Source of the DNA: an uncultured Arthrobacter sp.
GTDB taxonomy: Bacteria > Actinomycetota > Actinomycetes > Actinomycetales > Micrococcaceae
DNA: 5,184 nt
Assembly: GCA_937873245.1 (NCBI GenBank)
Contig: CALMVY010000261.1
Location: forward strand, 1-5,184
Direction: 5' to 3'
The position numbers and the translations under genes are program-made. The notes under the pieces were generated by a model. That model was not told the origin of the DNA. It saw nothing but the letters and a program-made list of their open reading frames with translations, and did no database searches. Below are positions 4,727 to 5,184 of the stretch, one piece after another (position 1 is the first letter of the stretch; every line of letters starts with the position of its first letter).

Positions 4727-5125
4727 GTGTTCAGCCTGACCGTCCGCCGCAACTTCATGATCGCCCACAGCCTCCCGCGCCCGGCGTTCGGCCCCGCCCA
4801 GGGCATGCACGGCGCCACCTTCGTCACAGAGGTGACCTTCCGCCGTCGGACCCTCAACCACGACTCGATCGTCCTGGACATCGGCGAGGCCGGCGACGTG
4901 CTGGACTCCGTCCTCGAAGGCCTGAACTACAAGAACCTGGACGAGCACCCGGACTTCGCCGGCAGGCTCAGCACCACCGAGGCCCTGGCCCAGTACGTCG
5001 CCGACGCCGTGGCGGCGAAGATCCGCACCGGCGCCGACGGCCGGGAGCTGGCCGGGCTGGACGTCACCCTCCGCGAAACCCCCGACGCCTGGGCCAGCTA
5101 CTCGCTCGACTTCGAGCCCAGCTAG
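4727..5125 (+). CDS. PTPS/QueD-fold protein (6-pyruvoyltetrahydropterin synthase-like) with altered active site
   Basis: A 132-residue T-fold protein, close to the length of bacterial QueD. GTG 4727 is set by GAGGT (4716-4720), whose last base is the first of the upstream stop codon. Family landmarks are MIAHSLP (11-17, zinc ligand His14), MHGATF (27-32, His28), IVLDIGEAGDVL (48-59), LNYKNLDEHPDF (66-77), TTEALAQYVADAV (83-95) and LRETPDAWASY (115-125), where Glu117 matches the substrate-anchoring Glu. Against canonical QueD (catalytic Cys27, Asp70, His71; zinc His16, His31, His33), the nucleophile position is Ala24, the Asp-His pair is Asn67-Tyr68, and the third zinc ligand is Ala30. Canonical carboxytetrahydropterin or pyruvoyltetrahydropterin synthase chemistry is therefore doubtful. 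It may bind a pterin-like or other ring substrate, or do different chemistry, together with the upstream dehydrogenase. The alignment is by eye, but the landmarks are clear. Confidence 0.88.
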   Translation: MFSLTVRRNFMIAHSLPRPAFGPAQGMHGATFVTEVTFRRRTLNHDSIVLDIGEAGDVLDSVLEGLNYKNLDEHPDFAGRLSTTEALAQYVADAVAAKIRTGADGRELAGLDVTLRETPDAWASYSLDFEPS

Positions 5126-5133
5126 GAATTTCG

Positions 5134-5184
5134 GTGCCGGCCAGGAACACGCTGCCAGCCAGAGACGCAGTACCAGCCGGGAAC
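5134..5184 (+). CDS. Start of a possible third operon gene (17 codons, cut by the window edge)
   Basis: GTG 5134 has AGGA at 5124-5127, a 6-nt gap away and overlapping the upstream stop. The frame is open to the window end. The start lies 8 nt after the PTPS-like gene, in keeping with the tight spacing before it. The 17 residues are a degenerate hexapeptide repeat, PARNTL, PARDAV, PAGN. This could be a disordered N-terminus, or the whole stretch may be intergenic with the true start beyond the edge. No function can be assigned. Confidence 0.4.
   Translation, partial: MPARNTLPARDAVPAGN
5134..5184. repeat. Degenerate 18-bp tandem repeat, about 2.8 units
   Basis: Successive units are GTGCCGGCCAGGAACACG, CTGCCAGCCAGAGACGCA and GTACCAGCCGGGAAC. 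They share the T-(G/A)-CC-(G/A)-GCC core at 18-bp steps. The period is a multiple of three, so the repeat keeps the frame of the possible gene starting here. The array may continue past the window edge. Confidence 0.5.

Noticed and set aside
3520..4881. Long 453-codon minus-strand open frame opposite the dehydrogenase
   Set aside because: It is the GC-bias shadow of the dehydrogenase gene. Its translation is rich in Gly, Arg, Val and His without family motifs, it runs through the tRNA gene, and it overlaps two well-supported genes.

Overview
The window is GC-rich chromosomal DNA from an actinobacterium. Codons end heavily in G or C, two genes start at GTG, the -10 boxes are TANNNT, and one promoter lies almost on its start codon. 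The gene content and protein style resemble Arthrobacter/Pseudarthrobacter (Micrococcaceae); this genus-level guess comes from memory and was not searched.

Left part (1-1137), a sulfur-stress module. A rhodanese gene runs off the left edge on the minus strand. It is divergent from a CsoR-family repressor gene on the plus strand. Between them are two GGGTA-type palindromes 21 bp apart, and each sits in the spacer of one of two back-to-back promoters. The repressor keeps both conserved cysteines but has Gly where copper-sensing CsoR proteins have His, so a persulfide/sulfide sensor (CstR-like) is more likely than a copper sensor. Downstream in the same direction is a DUF302 gene that is broken in this sequence by two apparent one-base insertions.

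Middle part (1138-3483). A minus-strand gene for a four-helix DUF2254 membrane protein converges on the DUF302 remnant. A 353-bp intergenic region separates it from a divergent 96-residue protein with a possible split zinc-binding site. Next is a 340-bp non-coding stretch with several inverted repeats, ending in a strong symmetric terminator. That terminator serves a minus-strand tRNA-Ser(CGA) gene with an encoded CCA end.

Right part (3712-5184), a tight plus-strand operon. It encodes an MDR-type dehydrogenase with a Rossmann motif but without the usual catalytic-zinc cysteine, then, 4 nt later, a PTPS/QueD-fold protein. In that protein the catalytic Cys, Asp and His and one zinc-ligand His are all replaced. 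A third reading frame, with its own ribosome site, starts 8 nt later and runs off the right edge. The pair looks like part of an uncharacterised biosynthetic pathway and is the most interesting content of the window.
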